DNA from: Flavobacterium tistrianum
GTDB lineage: Bacteria; Bacteroidota; Bacteroidia; Flavobacteriales; Flavobacteriaceae
Reading direction: 5' to 3'
NCBI RefSeq assembly: GCF_003254545.1
Contig: NZ_QJRH01000071.1
Location: 62,001 to 126,000, forward strand
DNA: 64,000 nucleotides
The notes beneath the pieces are model-generated. The model was not told the origin of the DNA. It worked only from the letters and a program-made list of their open reading frames with translations, and ran no database searches. A program made the translations under genes and the position numbers. Within the stretch, counting starts at the first letter, position 1; every line of letters starts with the position of its first letter. Positions 43,014 to 51,808 of this stretch are shown piece by piece.

Positions 43014-44113
43014 TTTTTGGATTGTTCGCAATATTAACCATTTACATTTTAAGCATTTCTTTGCTGATTTATGGTTTTTTCAAAGTAAAAAAACACAAAA
43101 AGTCAGATTTAAAGCCAAAGACCAGTTTTACGATAATTGTTCCTTTTAGAAATGAAGAGGAAAATCTGCCAAATCTATTAAACAGCATTTCAAATCTCAA
43201 TTATCCAACAGATTTATTTGAAGTAATTTTGGTAGATGATAGTTCTAATGAGAAATTCCAATTTTTAAATTCCAAATTCCAAATTTCGATAATTGACAAT
43301 ATCAGGATTTCAAATTCTCCTAAAAAAGATGCCATTACAACATCAATGCAACACGTAAAAACAGATTGGGTTATCACAACAGATGCCGATTGTATTGTTC
43401 CTGAAAATTGGCTTTTGACATTTGATAATTATATTCAGCAAAATAAAGTTTCAATGCTAGCAGGCGTTGTAACTTATCAATGTGAAAACTCTTTTTTAGA
43501 TCATTTCCAGCAATTAGATTTAACGAGTTTGCAAGGGGCAACAATTGGAAGTTTTGGTTTGAATAAAGGTTTTATGTGCAACGGAGCTAATTTTGCTTAC
43601 ACCAAATCACTTTTTGAAGGTTTAAATGGCTTTGAAGGGAATGATGAAATAGCCAGCGGAGACGACGTTTTTTTGCTGCAAAAAGCAATCGAAAAGTTTC
43701 CCAACGAAGTTAGTTATCTAAAAGCAAAAGAAGCAATTGTTACAACAAAACCAACCGAAAATTGGAAAGCATTGTTTCATCAAAGAGTGCGCTGGGCAGC
43801 AAAAACAAGTTCGTACAAAAGCACTTTTGGAAAGTTTTTAGGACTTATCGTTTTCTTTGGAAATATAACTTTGGTTATTTGCTTTTTCTTATTTTTTTTT
43901 GGAGTTCTAAGTTATCCGATTCTAGTTTTATTTGCCTTTTTAAAATTTATAATCGATTTTGGTTTGCTTTCTGTAACCAATCAATTTTTGACTAAAACTA
44001 GAATAAAAAGCCTTTTACTGAGTAGTTTGCTGTATCCGTTTTTTAGCTCGACAGTTGCGTTGTACAGTCTTTTTGGTTCTTATGAATGGAAAGATCGACG
44101 CTTTGCAAAATAA
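43010..44113 (+). CDS. Family 2 glycosyltransferase, membrane-anchored
   Basis: A 367-residue GT2 enzyme. An N-terminal membrane segment (residues 1-25) is followed by the GT-A fold: TIIVPFRNEEENLPNLL near 42, VILVDDSS near 72 and TTDADCIVPENW (the DxD-type metal site) near 121, then GDDVFLLQKAIEKFP near 218 and QRVRWAAKT near 260 (the acceptor/QxxRW-type motif). Three C-terminal membrane segments follow. It overlaps the flippase-like gene by four bases, suggesting synthesis and export of one polyisoprenoid- or lipid-linked sugar. Confidence 0.9.
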   Translation: MIFGLFAILTIYILSISLLIYGFFKVKKHKKSDLKPKTSFTIIVPFRNEEENLPNLLNSISNLNYPTDLFEVILVDDSSNEKFQFLNSKFQISIIDNIRISNSPKKDAITTSMQHVKTDWVITTDADCIVPENWLLTFDNYIQQNKVSMLAGVVTYQCENSFLDHFQQLDLTSLQGATIGSFGLNKGFMCNGANFAYTKSLFEGLNGFEGNDEIASGDDVFLLQKAIEKFPNEVSYLKAKEAIVTTKPTENWKALFHQRVRWAAKTSSYKSTFGKFLGLIVFFGNITLVICFFLFFFGVLSYPILVLFAFLKFIIDFGLLSVTNQFLTKTRIKSLLLSSLLYPFFSSTVALYSLFGSYEWKDRRFAK

Positions 44114-44207
44114 ATTGACCATTTAAGTTATATAAGAAATTTAAGTTAAGAGAATCGGTAAACACATCCTAATTTTAAATGAACTTACATTACTTATATG
44201 GTGTAAA

Positions 44208-44693
44208 TTATTTTTCGTCTTTTGCTTTTATAATAACAGGCAGAATAAATTGTGTTTTTACCGGAATACCTCTTTTTATAGCTGGATTTACTTTTGGGAA
44301 ATCGACTAGACGAGCATGCAGAATACTGTCAATTTTTATGGTGTCGTAAGCTACAGAATCTTTAGGAAACTGAGGTTCGAACTTCATAGTCGAATTTGGA
44401 AAGACAGTAACTTTCACTTCGATAGTATCCAATTCTGGATATAATATCGATAAAGTATCTACGTTTAGTTTTTCTTGGATAAGGTTTGACATTACTTCAA
44501 AAAAACATTGCTGACGAAGCTTTTTATCGGCAATTTTTTCGCAATTAGGAACAGAAGGATATTCATCAACTTCTTTCCAGTTGATAGATTTTAACTCTTT
44601 TTGAAGTAATTCTTTTTCAGACGGAACCTGCTTCTCAAAATATTGACAAGAACTAAAAAGAATACAAATAAAAAAAGGGAAAAACTGCCTCAA
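44208..44693 (-). CDS. Lipoprotein with TonB-like C-terminal layout
   Basis: A 161-residue lipoprotein: CILFSSC places the modified Cys at residue 16. The rest reads YPSVPNCEKIADKKLRQQCFFEVMSNLIQEKL near 45, a segment seen in flavobacterial energy-transducer TonB-like proteins (a Cys pair around a helical stretch), followed by VDFPKVNPAIKRGIPVKTQFILPVIIKA, like a TonB C-terminal fold. It lacks a membrane helix of TonB and is anchored by lipid instead. Probable role in envelope energy transduction is only suggested. Confidence 0.6.
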   Translation of the reverse strand: MRQFFPFFICILFSSCQYFEKQVPSEKELLQKELKSINWKEVDEYPSVPNCEKIADKKLRQQCFFEVMSNLIQEKLNVDTLSILYPELDTIEVKVTVFPNSTMKFEPQFPKDSVAYDTIKIDSILHARLVDFPKVNPAIKRGIPVKTQFILPVIIKAKDEK

Positions 44694-44847
44694 AGTTTTA
44701 AAATTGAATGAATGAACAAAAATACGGATTATTTTTTTGTGAAGCTTTCTGATGCTTACGAATCTTCATACTTTAAAGATACATATTTTAGGGTTTGTAA
44801 AGAAAAAAATAAAGTAGTAATTTGTAAAAACAAATTTACAAAATGAT

Positions 44848-45348
44848 ATGGATTTACTTTTAGTACTACTCGGATTTATATGTGTAATCGTTGGTGTTTT
44901 CGGGAGTTTTCTTCCTGTTCTTCCAGGATTATCAAGCTGCTGGGTAGGGTTGTTGTTATTGTATCTGACAAAGGCGGTAGAAAACAATTATTGGATTTTA
45001 GGAATCACATTTGTATTGATGGTGATAATCACAATTTTAGATTATATAATTCCGTCTAAAGGAACCCAAAAGTTTGGAGGAAGTTCTTATGGAGTCTGGG
45101 GAACCAATATTGGTTTGATTATTGGGATTCTGGCGCCAATTCCGTTTGGAATTATTATTGGCCCGTTTGTGGGCGCACTTGTTGGCGAATTATTATACGA
45201 CTCTCAAAATCACAAACGAGCTATAAAAGCAGCTACGGGTTCTGTTCTAGGATTCTTGGCGTCGAGTTTTGTGAACTTCTTTTTTTCAGTAATTTATCTC
45301 GGGATTTTTCTGACTGTCCTTTGGCAAAATAGACAGCTTATTTTCTAA
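44848..45348 (+). CDS. DUF456 family membrane protein
   Basis: A 166-residue protein with about five membrane segments and the glycine-rich motifs of DUF456: GVFGSFLPVLPGLSSCWVGLLL, KFGGSSYGVWGTNIGLIIGILAP and IIGPFVGALVGELL. Function is unknown. Gene stands alone. Confidence 0.9.
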   Translation: MDLLLVLLGFICVIVGVFGSFLPVLPGLSSCWVGLLLLYLTKAVENNYWILGITFVLMVIITILDYIIPSKGTQKFGGSSYGVWGTNIGLIIGILAPIPFGIIIGPFVGALVGELLYDSQNHKRAIKAATGSVLGFLASSFVNFFFSVIYLGIFLTVLWQNRQLIF

Positions 45349-45626
45349 ATGGTAATTTTGACTTTAAGCTTTTTCTTATATTTTTGATTTTTTAAAAAAA
45401 ACTCTTAAAATTTTAAAAATAATTTTTGTATCTTATACATTACGCCAAGCTTTATATTTCCTCATTTTCGAATTTTTTAGGGCTAAATGCTTGAAAATCG
45501 ACTACCTAAATTTTTAACTTAATTTTTGGAAATGTTAAAATATTTTATATTTTTATCACGATAATCGATGAAAAGCCTCACTTTATCGGTTATTTTAAAT
45601 AAGTATAAATAATCATTTTTTAAGTT

Positions 45627-46235
45627 ATGAGTATGACCCCAAACCTACAAATTGAACTTAGACGCTTTATTTCTTCTAATGTTGTCTCCAAGTTAAACAA
45701 GTTTTATTTTGAGAATGATGCACTTTTAATCAAGGGAATAGACGTCTCGATCGGCACAATTTTGATGGGACTCTACAACAAAGCCGAAGAATCTGATTTT
45801 TACTCCGAAATTGTTTCACTAATCCAAGAAGATTCCACTTTTTACCAAGAAGTAGATTTTAATGCAGGCAGAATTTTATCAGTCGACGACTGTTACCGTT
45901 TAGAAGGAAATGTTTTGCTGAAAGAATTGTTCTCTAACAAAAAAGGCAGAATTTCTGAAATGGTTTCTAACGAAGTTGGCATTAAAAGCGAAACAGCCAG
46001 AGAAATACTTAACTTTTCGGCATTACTTGTAATGTCTTACTTAAGATATAATCTTCAATTAATAGAAAGTTTAAAACTCCTTTTAGAAGATCAAAAAAGA
46101 GATATTTTAAACAGCATTCCTCCCGGAATCAAAATCATCCTAGGTTTTTCAAATTACGAAACAGTAGAAGACAAAAACCAATCTATCGGAAGATCTATTT
46201 TTACCCTTTTTGGACATAATTTCTTTAGTTTTTAA
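45627..46235 (+). CDS. DUF937-like protein
   Basis: A 202-residue soluble protein with no signal peptide. The internal repeats (ISSNVVSKLNKFYFENDALLIKGIDVSIGTILMGLYNKAE, then VSNEVGIKSETAREILNFSALLVMSYL) resemble the DUF937/YidB-like repeats seen in Flavobacteria. The last 30 residues are variable. Function unknown. The 278 bases upstream are AT-rich with no clear promoter box. Confidence 0.6.
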   Translation: MSMTPNLQIELRRFISSNVVSKLNKFYFENDALLIKGIDVSIGTILMGLYNKAEESDFYSEIVSLIQEDSTFYQEVDFNAGRILSVDDCYRLEGNVLLKELFSNKKGRISEMVSNEVGIKSETAREILNFSALLVMSYLRYNLQLIESLKLLLEDQKRDILNSIPPGIKIILGFSNYETVEDKNQSIGRSIFTLFGHNFFSF

Positions 46236-46299
46236 AAATAAAAAATCCCATTTTCAAGAAGAAAACAGGATTTAGTTATGACTTAAATTTGAAAAACGC

Positions 46300-47208
46300 T
46301 TACACGTTTTTCAAATTGATGATTTCTTGATTGGTCAAAAAGCGCCAATTTCCGCGAGGAAGATTCTTTTTGGTCAGTCCAGCAAACGAAACACGGTCAA
46401 TTCTTAAAACATTATATTCGAAAGATTCAAAAATAGAACGCACCACTTTTACGTTAGCCGTACGCAGTTTAAGACCAACTTCGCTTTTTGGTTCATTATC
46501 AATATAGCTTACTTCTTCAACAAAAACGCGGTGTCCATCAAGAACAAGACCTTTGCTGATTTTTTCTAAATCTTCAAATTTTAAGTTTTTGTCTAAAGAA
46601 ACCTGATAAATCTTAGACGATTTCTGATTCGGCAACGTAAATTTGCGAATCATATCGGTGTCGTTAGTAAACAACAATAAACCAGTTGTATTCTTGTCCA
46701 TTCTTCCTACAGCAGCAATTTTTGCATTTGTAGCACCACGAACAAGTTCTAGAACGTTACGATATTCCTGACCTTCATCAAAGGCAGTTGTAAAGTTTTT
46801 AGGTTTATTCAATAAAATATATTCTTTCTTTTCTGGAGTCAGTGTAACACCGTCAAAGTTTACAACATCATTCAGTTTTACCAAATAACCCATTTCAGTA
46901 ACTACATTACCGTTAACTTTAACGTTTCCAGATTGGATGTAGATATCGGCATCACGACGAGAACAAACGCCAGAATTGGAGATGTATTTATTCAGACGAA
47001 TTTCATCTGAAGCCTTTTGTCTCTTTGCCGGCTGGTTTTGTTTTCTGAATTTTTCGGCTGCTGCTTCTTGAGCTGCTTTAACTTCAGGTTTTACTTTTTT
47101 CGGTCCCTGCGCGCGTTTTGGTAAAGCAGGTTTTGGCTTGTTAGAGTTTGATCTTGAGCTGTTTGGTCTCGATCCGCCTCTTCTATTATTGCCTTCCTTA
47201 TTGTTCAT
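46300..47208 (-). CDS. rRNA pseudouridine synthase, RsuA/RluB family
   Basis: A 302-residue enzyme that isomerises a uridine in rRNA. The first 70 residues are a basic, low-complexity Asn/Arg/Ser/Lys/Pro tail (typical of Bacteroidota versions). An S4 RNA-binding domain follows (IRLNKYISNSGVCSRRDADIYIQSGNVKVNG near 80-110), then the catalytic domain with GRMDKNTTGLLLFTND near 180, whose Asp is the nucleophile. A -7 box on the minus strand (TATCTTTG at 47226-47233) lies just before the start. The exact rRNA position (RluB or RluF-like) cannot be told. Confidence 0.93.
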   Translation of the reverse strand: MNNKEGNNRRGGSRPNSSRSNSNKPKPALPKRAQGPKKVKPEVKAAQEAAAEKFRKQNQPAKRQKASDEIRLNKYISNSGVCSRRDADIYIQSGNVKVNGNVVTEMGYLVKLNDVVNFDGVTLTPEKKEYILLNKPKNFTTAFDEGQEYRNVLELVRGATNAKIAAVGRMDKNTTGLLLFTNDTDMIRKFTLPNQKSSKIYQVSLDKNLKFEDLEKISKGLVLDGHRVFVEEVSYIDNEPKSEVGLKLRTANVKVVRSIFESFEYNVLRIDRVSFAGLTKKNLPRGNWRFLTNQEIINLKNV

Positions 47209-47225
47209 AGAATCATTAATTTGTG

Positions 47226-47233
47226 CAAAGATA
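47226..47233 (-). promoter_or_regulatory. -7 promoter box of the pseudouridine synthase gene
   Basis: TATCTTTG on the minus strand, 17 bases before the ATG at 47208. Confidence 0.65.
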
Positions 47234-47338
47234 GTTTTTTCCTGCTAATAAATCCTAAGTTGAATGTTCTTAGATTAATAGCACTTTATTTTAAGATGTT
47301 CAGGAGCAATACAATTGGATTTTTTAAAGTTTAGGCTA

Positions 47339-47427
47339 TTTCGCAAACATTCACAAAGTTGGACGCAAAGTCTCGCAAAAAAATCTCTGCGTATCTCTGC
47401 GAAATTCTTTGCGTATCTCCGTGGAAT
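47339..47427. repeat. 'accgcaaag' family repeat, copy 5 (diverged)
   Basis: Words cgcaaacattcacaaag, acgcaaagtctcgcaaaa and ctctgcgtatctctgcgaaa. It lies between the pseudouridine synthase start and the prenyltransferase stop. Confidence 0.6.
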
Positions 47428-47436
47428 AAAAAAAGT

Positions 47437-48393
47437 TTAATAATTAGAAATCAATTCCTTTCCGTGCCATAAAACGCTAGGATTAATCAGTACAATGCAG
47501 AAAACACCAGAAACAATCAGGAATTTTAAAACATTATGGAGTCTTAAAAATTGCTCTTTAGAATTGGATTGCCATAAATAAATCAAGAAAAAAAGCAGTA
47601 CGCCAAAACATACATAAAAATAGATGTCCATATAGCCCACATCGTGTATGTTGACCAAAACATAAACTGGTACAATGGTTAAGAAAGTTAAAGCAGTAAT
47701 AATTTGTTTTGAAATTTTTTCGCCATACAAAACAGGAATTGTTCTATAATCGGTTACTAAATCACCTTTCAGGTTTTCAAGATCTTTTATCATTTCGCGA
47801 ATCAATAAAAGCAGAAACAAGAAAACGGCATGCGCAGAAATCACAACAAAATGGCTCATATGATTCTCAAGTTCTTCAAACGAAATCTTATTATAGAAAT
47901 ACAGTAAAATGGCAAAAAACGGCGTCACAGCAAGGAAAGCAGACATTAAATTCCCAATAATCGGATACTTTTTAATTTTATGCGAATAAAACCAAATCAT
48001 AAAAATATAACCCGAAAAGAACAAGAAAGCTCTCCAAGAAACAATAAAAGCCATTAGAACAGCCAGGAAATTTAAACTGAAATAAACATTCAATTTGGTT
48101 TTCTGACTAACCAAACGATCCAACATCGATTTATTCGGACGATTAATTAAATCCTTCTGACTGTCGTAAAAATTATTGATAATATATCCCGAAGCAATTG
48201 TAATAGCCGAAGCAAAAACAATTAAAAACAAATGAAAATCAAGTAAGATATCTAGTGCTCTAATTTCTGGTGCCAATATAAAAATTGCTGATAAGTACTG
48301 AGCTAAAACAATAATTGGAATGTTATAACCTCTAACCACAGAGAACAGACTAACAATTTTCATTATTAAAAGTTTTTGCTGTCTGCTTAACAT
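47437..48393 (-). CDS. UbiA family prenyltransferase
   Basis: A 318-residue polytopic membrane enzyme that transfers a prenyl chain. The two aspartate-rich motifs are NNFYDSQKDLINRPNK near residue 68 and DLENLKGDLVTDYRTIPVLYG near 203, placed as in UbiA enzymes. About eight membrane segments. It resembles proteins annotated geranylgeranylglycerol-phosphate geranylgeranyltransferase; the acceptor is not proven. It lies in a run with DUF502 and mevalonate-pathway genes, which would provide its prenyl diphosphate donor. A later ATG at 48363 is also possible. Confidence 0.82.
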   Translation of the reverse strand: MLSRQQKLLIMKIVSLFSVVRGYNIPIIVLAQYLSAIFILAPEIRALDILLDFHLFLIVFASAITIASGYIINNFYDSQKDLINRPNKSMLDRLVSQKTKLNVYFSLNFLAVLMAFIVSWRAFLFFSGYIFMIWFYSHKIKKYPIIGNLMSAFLAVTPFFAILLYFYNKISFEELENHMSHFVVISAHAVFLFLLLLIREMIKDLENLKGDLVTDYRTIPVLYGEKISKQIITALTFLTIVPVYVLVNIHDVGYMDIYFYVCFGVLLFFLIYLWQSNSKEQFLRLHNVLKFLIVSGVFCIVLINPSVLWHGKELISNY

Positions 48394-48453
48394 AAAGTTT
48401 TTGTTTGTTGGATTAGATGAGGGAAGTTAAAAGATATTTTTTAATTCAAAAAT

Positions 48454-49044
48454 TTAGAGTTTGTTTTTTAACAATTCTTTAGAACCGTAGCCTAGTTTTC
48501 TAATACAAGCCAAAGCTTGTTTTTGCGTAATATCGATTTCTGTAATATCTTTTTTATCGACAAAAACCACAGATCCGCCCCACGGATTTGGAGCATCTGG
48601 TATGAAGACTGTAAATTTATTATCGTTGACTTGCTCAATTAAAAAAGCAAATTGCAAACCTGCGTCAGTAGGAACTAAAATTACTTTTAAATCGTCTTTA
48701 GATTCTAAGCCCAATATGTTTTCATTCATGTTTTTCATAAATGAATACCCTGGAACAAAGCTCAAAATGCCATCTTCTAATTTCTCAACGAGTTTTTTTG
48801 CATTGGCAGTTTTTGCTAATAATCCTGCCACCAGACATATTAGAATTATGATTAATATCCCGATAAACTCTTGAATTGCAAGTCCTAAAACACTAATATT
48901 TGGTAAGTTACTTACAAGCGGAAGTGTAGCTTTTTGAATAATGGCATATCCTTTTTCTAGAACAATCAGTAAAACGACTAATGGAACTAAAAATACAAGT
49001 CCTCCTAAAAAAGTTGCTTTGATAATTTTTAAAATACTTTTCAT
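48454..49044 (-). CDS. DUF502 family membrane protein
   Basis: A 196-residue protein with two N-terminal membrane segments (FLGGLVFLVPLVVLLIVL and IQEFIGILIIILICLVAGLLA) and a conserved domain with VPGYSFMKNMNENILG, DAGLQFAFLIEQ and VFIPDAPNPWGGSVVFVD. These are DUF502 motifs. Function is unknown. It is positioned between the UbiA enzyme and mevalonate kinase on the same strand. Confidence 0.88.
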   Translation of the reverse strand: MKSILKIIKATFLGGLVFLVPLVVLLIVLEKGYAIIQKATLPLVSNLPNISVLGLAIQEFIGILIIILICLVAGLLAKTANAKKLVEKLEDGILSFVPGYSFMKNMNENILGLESKDDLKVILVPTDAGLQFAFLIEQVNDNKFTVFIPDAPNPWGGSVVFVDKKDITEIDITQKQALACIRKLGYGSKELLKNKL

Positions 49045-49118
49045 ATTCAGTAACTTTTTTAGGATTAAATATTAGGAAAGCGTATTCAAATAATTATCTG
49101 TTTTTATGGGATTTATAT

Positions 49119-50057
49119 TTAGAATTGGTAAACGACTTCTAGCTTATAATCTTTTAAAGCTGCTTTGGCACGTTCTAGATCTTCAGTAAAACCAAGAATG
49201 TAACCGCCGCCTCCAGAACCGCAAAGCTTCAGGTAATAATCATTAGAGTCAATTCCGTGTTGCCAAATTCCATGAAATTGTTCTGGAATCATTGGTTTAA
49301 AATGATTTAAAACAACTTTAGAAAGCTTTTTGGTATTGGTGAACAAAGACTTCATATCGCCATGCAGAAAATTTTCTACGCAGGCATCTGTATATTTTAC
49401 AAACTGATTTTTAAGCATGGCACGGAAACCTTTGTCTTTTAGGTTTTCCATGAAAATGCTGACCATTGGAGCTGTTTCTCCAACAATTCCTGAGTCTAAC
49501 AAAAATACAGCACCTTTTCCGTCAAAACTTTGAGTCGGAATTCCAGTTGCTTCAATATTGTCTTTTGAATTAATCAGGATTGGAATACTCAAATAGCTGT
49601 TTAGAGGGTCTAGACCAGAACTTTTTCCGTGGAAAAAGCTTTCCATTTGAGAAAATATATTTTTTAGGTGTAATAATTTTTCACGAGTCAGATTCTCCAG
49701 AACAGTGATTTTGTTTGTAGCGTATTTGTCATAAATAGCCGCAACAAGCGCACCGCTGCTTCCAACACCGTATCCTTGCGGAATACTAGAATCGAAATAC
49801 ATTCCAGTCTCAACGTCATTTTTTAAAGTTTCTAAATCGAAAGTAACCAATTCTGGCTGCTGTGTATGCAGAACTTCAAGATAAGAAGCAAAACTTCTCA
49901 AACTTCTGTTAGATGCAATTGCTTCTTCAGTAGGTTCTTCGCTTTTTTTCAAAGCGCCATTATAAAAATTATAAGGAATAGAAAGTCCTTTAGAGTCGCG
50001 GATAATTCCGTATTCTCCAAAGAGTAATATTTTTGAGTAAAATAGTGGTCCTTTCAT
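49119..50057 (-). CDS. Mevalonate kinase, GHMP family
   Basis: A 312-residue GHMP kinase that phosphorylates mevalonate in the isoprenoid pathway. The ATP-binding motif SIPQGYGVGSSGALVA is near residue 90, the C-terminal LCGSGGGGYILGF near 280, and the N-terminal GEYGIIRDSKGLSIPY near 13 is where GHMP mevalonate kinases start. A diphosphomevalonate decarboxylase gene lies 560 bases further on the same strand, with a toxin-antitoxin pair between them. Homology alone cannot exclude phosphomevalonate kinase. Confidence 0.88.
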   Translation of the reverse strand: MKGPLFYSKILLFGEYGIIRDSKGLSIPYNFYNGALKKSEEPTEEAIASNRSLRSFASYLEVLHTQQPELVTFDLETLKNDVETGMYFDSSIPQGYGVGSSGALVAAIYDKYATNKITVLENLTREKLLHLKNIFSQMESFFHGKSSGLDPLNSYLSIPILINSKDNIEATGIPTQSFDGKGAVFLLDSGIVGETAPMVSIFMENLKDKGFRAMLKNQFVKYTDACVENFLHGDMKSLFTNTKKLSKVVLNHFKPMIPEQFHGIWQHGIDSNDYYLKLCGSGGGGYILGFTEDLERAKAALKDYKLEVVYQF

Positions 50058-50060
50058 GAT

Positions 50061-50366
50061 TTATTTTATGTCTTTCTTAATTTTATTTGGGTTTTGTCTG
50101 GTGTCGAAAACATTATGAATTCTGATTTCATTTGCGCTAAAACTATACAATAATCTTGATTGTTTTGTTATAACACATTTTCGATATTTCTTGTTTATCG
50201 ATGATTTTGGAAAAATCTCAGGATTCATCACCATTATTGAAATTGCTTTTTCAAATTTGATAATAAACATCTTTTTTGATTTTTCTGACCATCTTGCTTC
50301 AATGAACTTTAAATCTGAATCTAAATTTTTCTCAGCTGTTTTTGAAAAACTTACTTTAAGATCCAC
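50061..50366 (-). CDS. RelE/ParE family toxin
   Basis: A 101-residue basic protein of the RelE/ParE superfamily with VSFSKTAEKNLDSDLKFIEARWSEKSKKMFIIKF at the N-terminus and YRKCVITKQSRLLYSFSANEIRIHNVFDTRQNP at the C-terminus, the core beta strands and the basic/aromatic residues of the family. It uses a GTG start that overlaps the antitoxin stop by one base (TAGTG), typical of a translationally coupled toxin-antitoxin pair. Whether it cleaves mRNA or inhibits gyrase cannot be decided. The stop lies 3 bases before the mevalonate kinase start. Confidence 0.88.
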   Translation of the reverse strand: MDLKVSFSKTAEKNLDSDLKFIEARWSEKSKKMFIIKFEKAISIMVMNPEIFPKSSINKKYRKCVITKQSRLLYSFSANEIRIHNVFDTRQNPNKIKKDIK

Positions 50367-50584
50367 TATCTGTATTTTTTCATAACATCCTCGTAGCTCG
50401 TAAATTCTCCTCTTTCGAATTCTAATTCACTTTGAGCTATATCTTCTTTTTGTTGATCAGTTAAATCATCCCACCAGTCTTTTTTATTTTTTCTAAGCAA
50501 TTTTGCAATCGCCATAATAAGTGTAGGATCATTAGTCTCTTTCAACATCTCCATCGCCTCACGTTTTTCTAATTGAATGTCCAT
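50366..50584 (-). CDS. Antitoxin of RelE/ParE pair
   Basis: A 72-residue acidic protein directly upstream of and overlapping the toxin. MDIQLEKREAMEMLKETNDPTLIMAIAKLLRKNKKDWWDDLTDQQKEDI and the tail FTSYEDVMKKYR match the flavobacterial antitoxin type found with RelE/ParE toxins. ATG 50584 gives the core protein; the upstream in-frame ATG at 50590 adds only two residues. It should neutralise the toxin and may repress the pair's transcription. Confidence 0.8.
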   Translation of the reverse strand: MDIQLEKREAMEMLKETNDPTLIMAIAKLLRKNKKDWWDDLTDQQKEDIAQSELEFERGEFTSYEDVMKKYR

Positions 50585-50615
50585 AACCAAAAAATTTAAC
50601 TAAAGATACGCAAAA

Positions 50616-51698
50616 TTATAATGCAATTGCACCGCTTCCAATTTTGTCGCAAATGTATTGACTATTCTGACAAAATACAACTAATTCGTCCTGAATAAAT
50701 TGAAGTACTTTTTCGCTAACGTTTTCAGGATATAATACATGTACATTCGCACCAGCATCAAGCGTAAAACATACTGGAATCTGGGTTTCATTTCTGAATT
50801 TCCAAATTGCATTTATGATTTGCAACGTATTTGGTTTCATTAAAATAAAATAAGGCATAGATGTCATCATCATAGCATGTAAAGTCAGTGCTTCACTTTC
50901 TACCACTTTGATGAATTCTTCTAAATCTCCGCTTTCAAAAATGGAGATTAATTTATCCAGATTTTCATGTGCTTGAGCAAAACGTCTTTCTGCATACGGA
51001 TGGTTGTGCATTAAATCGTGCCCAACTGTGCTTGAAACTTGTTTTTCGCCTTTATCAACCAATAAAATAGTATCTTGGTAATTCTTGAAATTTTCATGAA
51101 TTGTATATGGAAATTCCACTCCAAACAAGTCAGTGCTTCCTTCAATATTTGCCTGATTTCCCCAAACTACCACATTTCCTTTTACGCTTCGGCAAGCACT
51201 TCCTGAACCTAAACGTGCTAGAAATGAAGCTTTTTGATAGAAATATTCATCTGTCATTTCTGGATTTAAAAGTTTCTCTAAACTCATAAAATTCATTGCC
51301 AGCGCAGCCATTCCAGAAGCCGAAGAAGCAATTCCTGAACTATGTGGAAAAGTATTCTTAGTATCAATCGTAAAATGATAATCCTTTAAAAACGGCAGAT
51401 AAACCTCAACTCTTTCTAAAAACTTTTGAATCTTTGGTTTGAAATCTTCTTTCGGTTTTCCTTCAAAAAGTAAATCAAAAGAAAAACTTCCTTGATTCTC
51501 TTTTTCAGAGAAGGCAAGTTTGGTGATCGTTTTACAATTATTCAAAGTAAAACTTACCGAAGGATTTGCTGGAATCTGGTTGTCTTTTTTCCCCCAGTAT
51601 TTCACTAAGGCAATGTTGCTTGGAGCGCTCCATTCAAAGTTTCCGTTTTCGATTGTTGAAGTATATGGTTTTGGTATAAAATCAGCTGCTGTTAACAT
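50616..51698 (-). CDS. mvaD: Diphosphomevalonate decarboxylase
   Basis: A 360-residue GHMP enzyme converting mevalonate diphosphate to isopentenyl diphosphate with loss of CO2. The N-terminal APSNIALVKYWGKKD (near 33), FPHSSGIASSASGMAALAMNF near 115 (ATP-binding/Ser motif), and the C-terminal FTLDAGANVHVLY near 290 fit. ATG 51698 is chosen because the -7 box TATCTTTG (minus strand, 51716-51723) lies 17 bases upstream, inside the longer frame from 51758. The gene is followed by the toxin-antitoxin pair and mevalonate kinase. Confidence 0.95.
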   Translation of the reverse strand: MLTAADFIPKPYTSTIENGNFEWSAPSNIALVKYWGKKDNQIPANPSVSFTLNNCKTITKLAFSEKENQGSFSFDLLFEGKPKEDFKPKIQKFLERVEVYLPFLKDYHFTIDTKNTFPHSSGIASSASGMAALAMNFMSLEKLLNPEMTDEYFYQKASFLARLGSGSACRSVKGNVVVWGNQANIEGSTDLFGVEFPYTIHENFKNYQDTILLVDKGEKQVSSTVGHDLMHNHPYAERRFAQAHENLDKLISIFESGDLEEFIKVVESEALTLHAMMMTSMPYFILMKPNTLQIINAIWKFRNETQIPVCFTLDAGANVHVLYPENVSEKVLQFIQDELVVFCQNSQYICDKIGSGAIAL

Positions 51699-51715
51699 GA
51701 ATTTCAAAATTTTGG

Positions 51716-51723
51716 CAAAGATA
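51716..51723 (-). promoter_or_regulatory. -7 promoter box of mvaD
   Basis: TATCTTTG on the minus strand, 17 bases before ATG 51698. Confidence 0.65.
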
Positions 51724-51782
51724 GTTTTTTCGCCATAAAGGGATAATTTTTTATCCATAATGGTTTAAACTTTTCTTTTGAC

Positions 51783-51790
51783 TATTTTTG
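51783..51790 (+). promoter_or_regulatory. -7 promoter box of tspO
   Basis: TATTTTTG matches TAnnTTTG. It overlaps the alternative ATG at 51788, so translation should start at ATG 51809, 18 bases after the box. Confidence 0.65.
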
Positions 51791-51808
51791 AATTCAAAAT
51801 TTGAATTC

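Noticed and set aside
44766..44987. Short minus-strand frame overlapping the DUF456 start
   Set aside because: Antisense to a well-supported membrane protein and of unusual composition.
45349..45626. Possible small RNA in the 278-base gap between DUF456 and the DUF937-like gene
   Set aside because: Low-complexity AT-rich sequence without a clear promoter box, hairpin or terminator.
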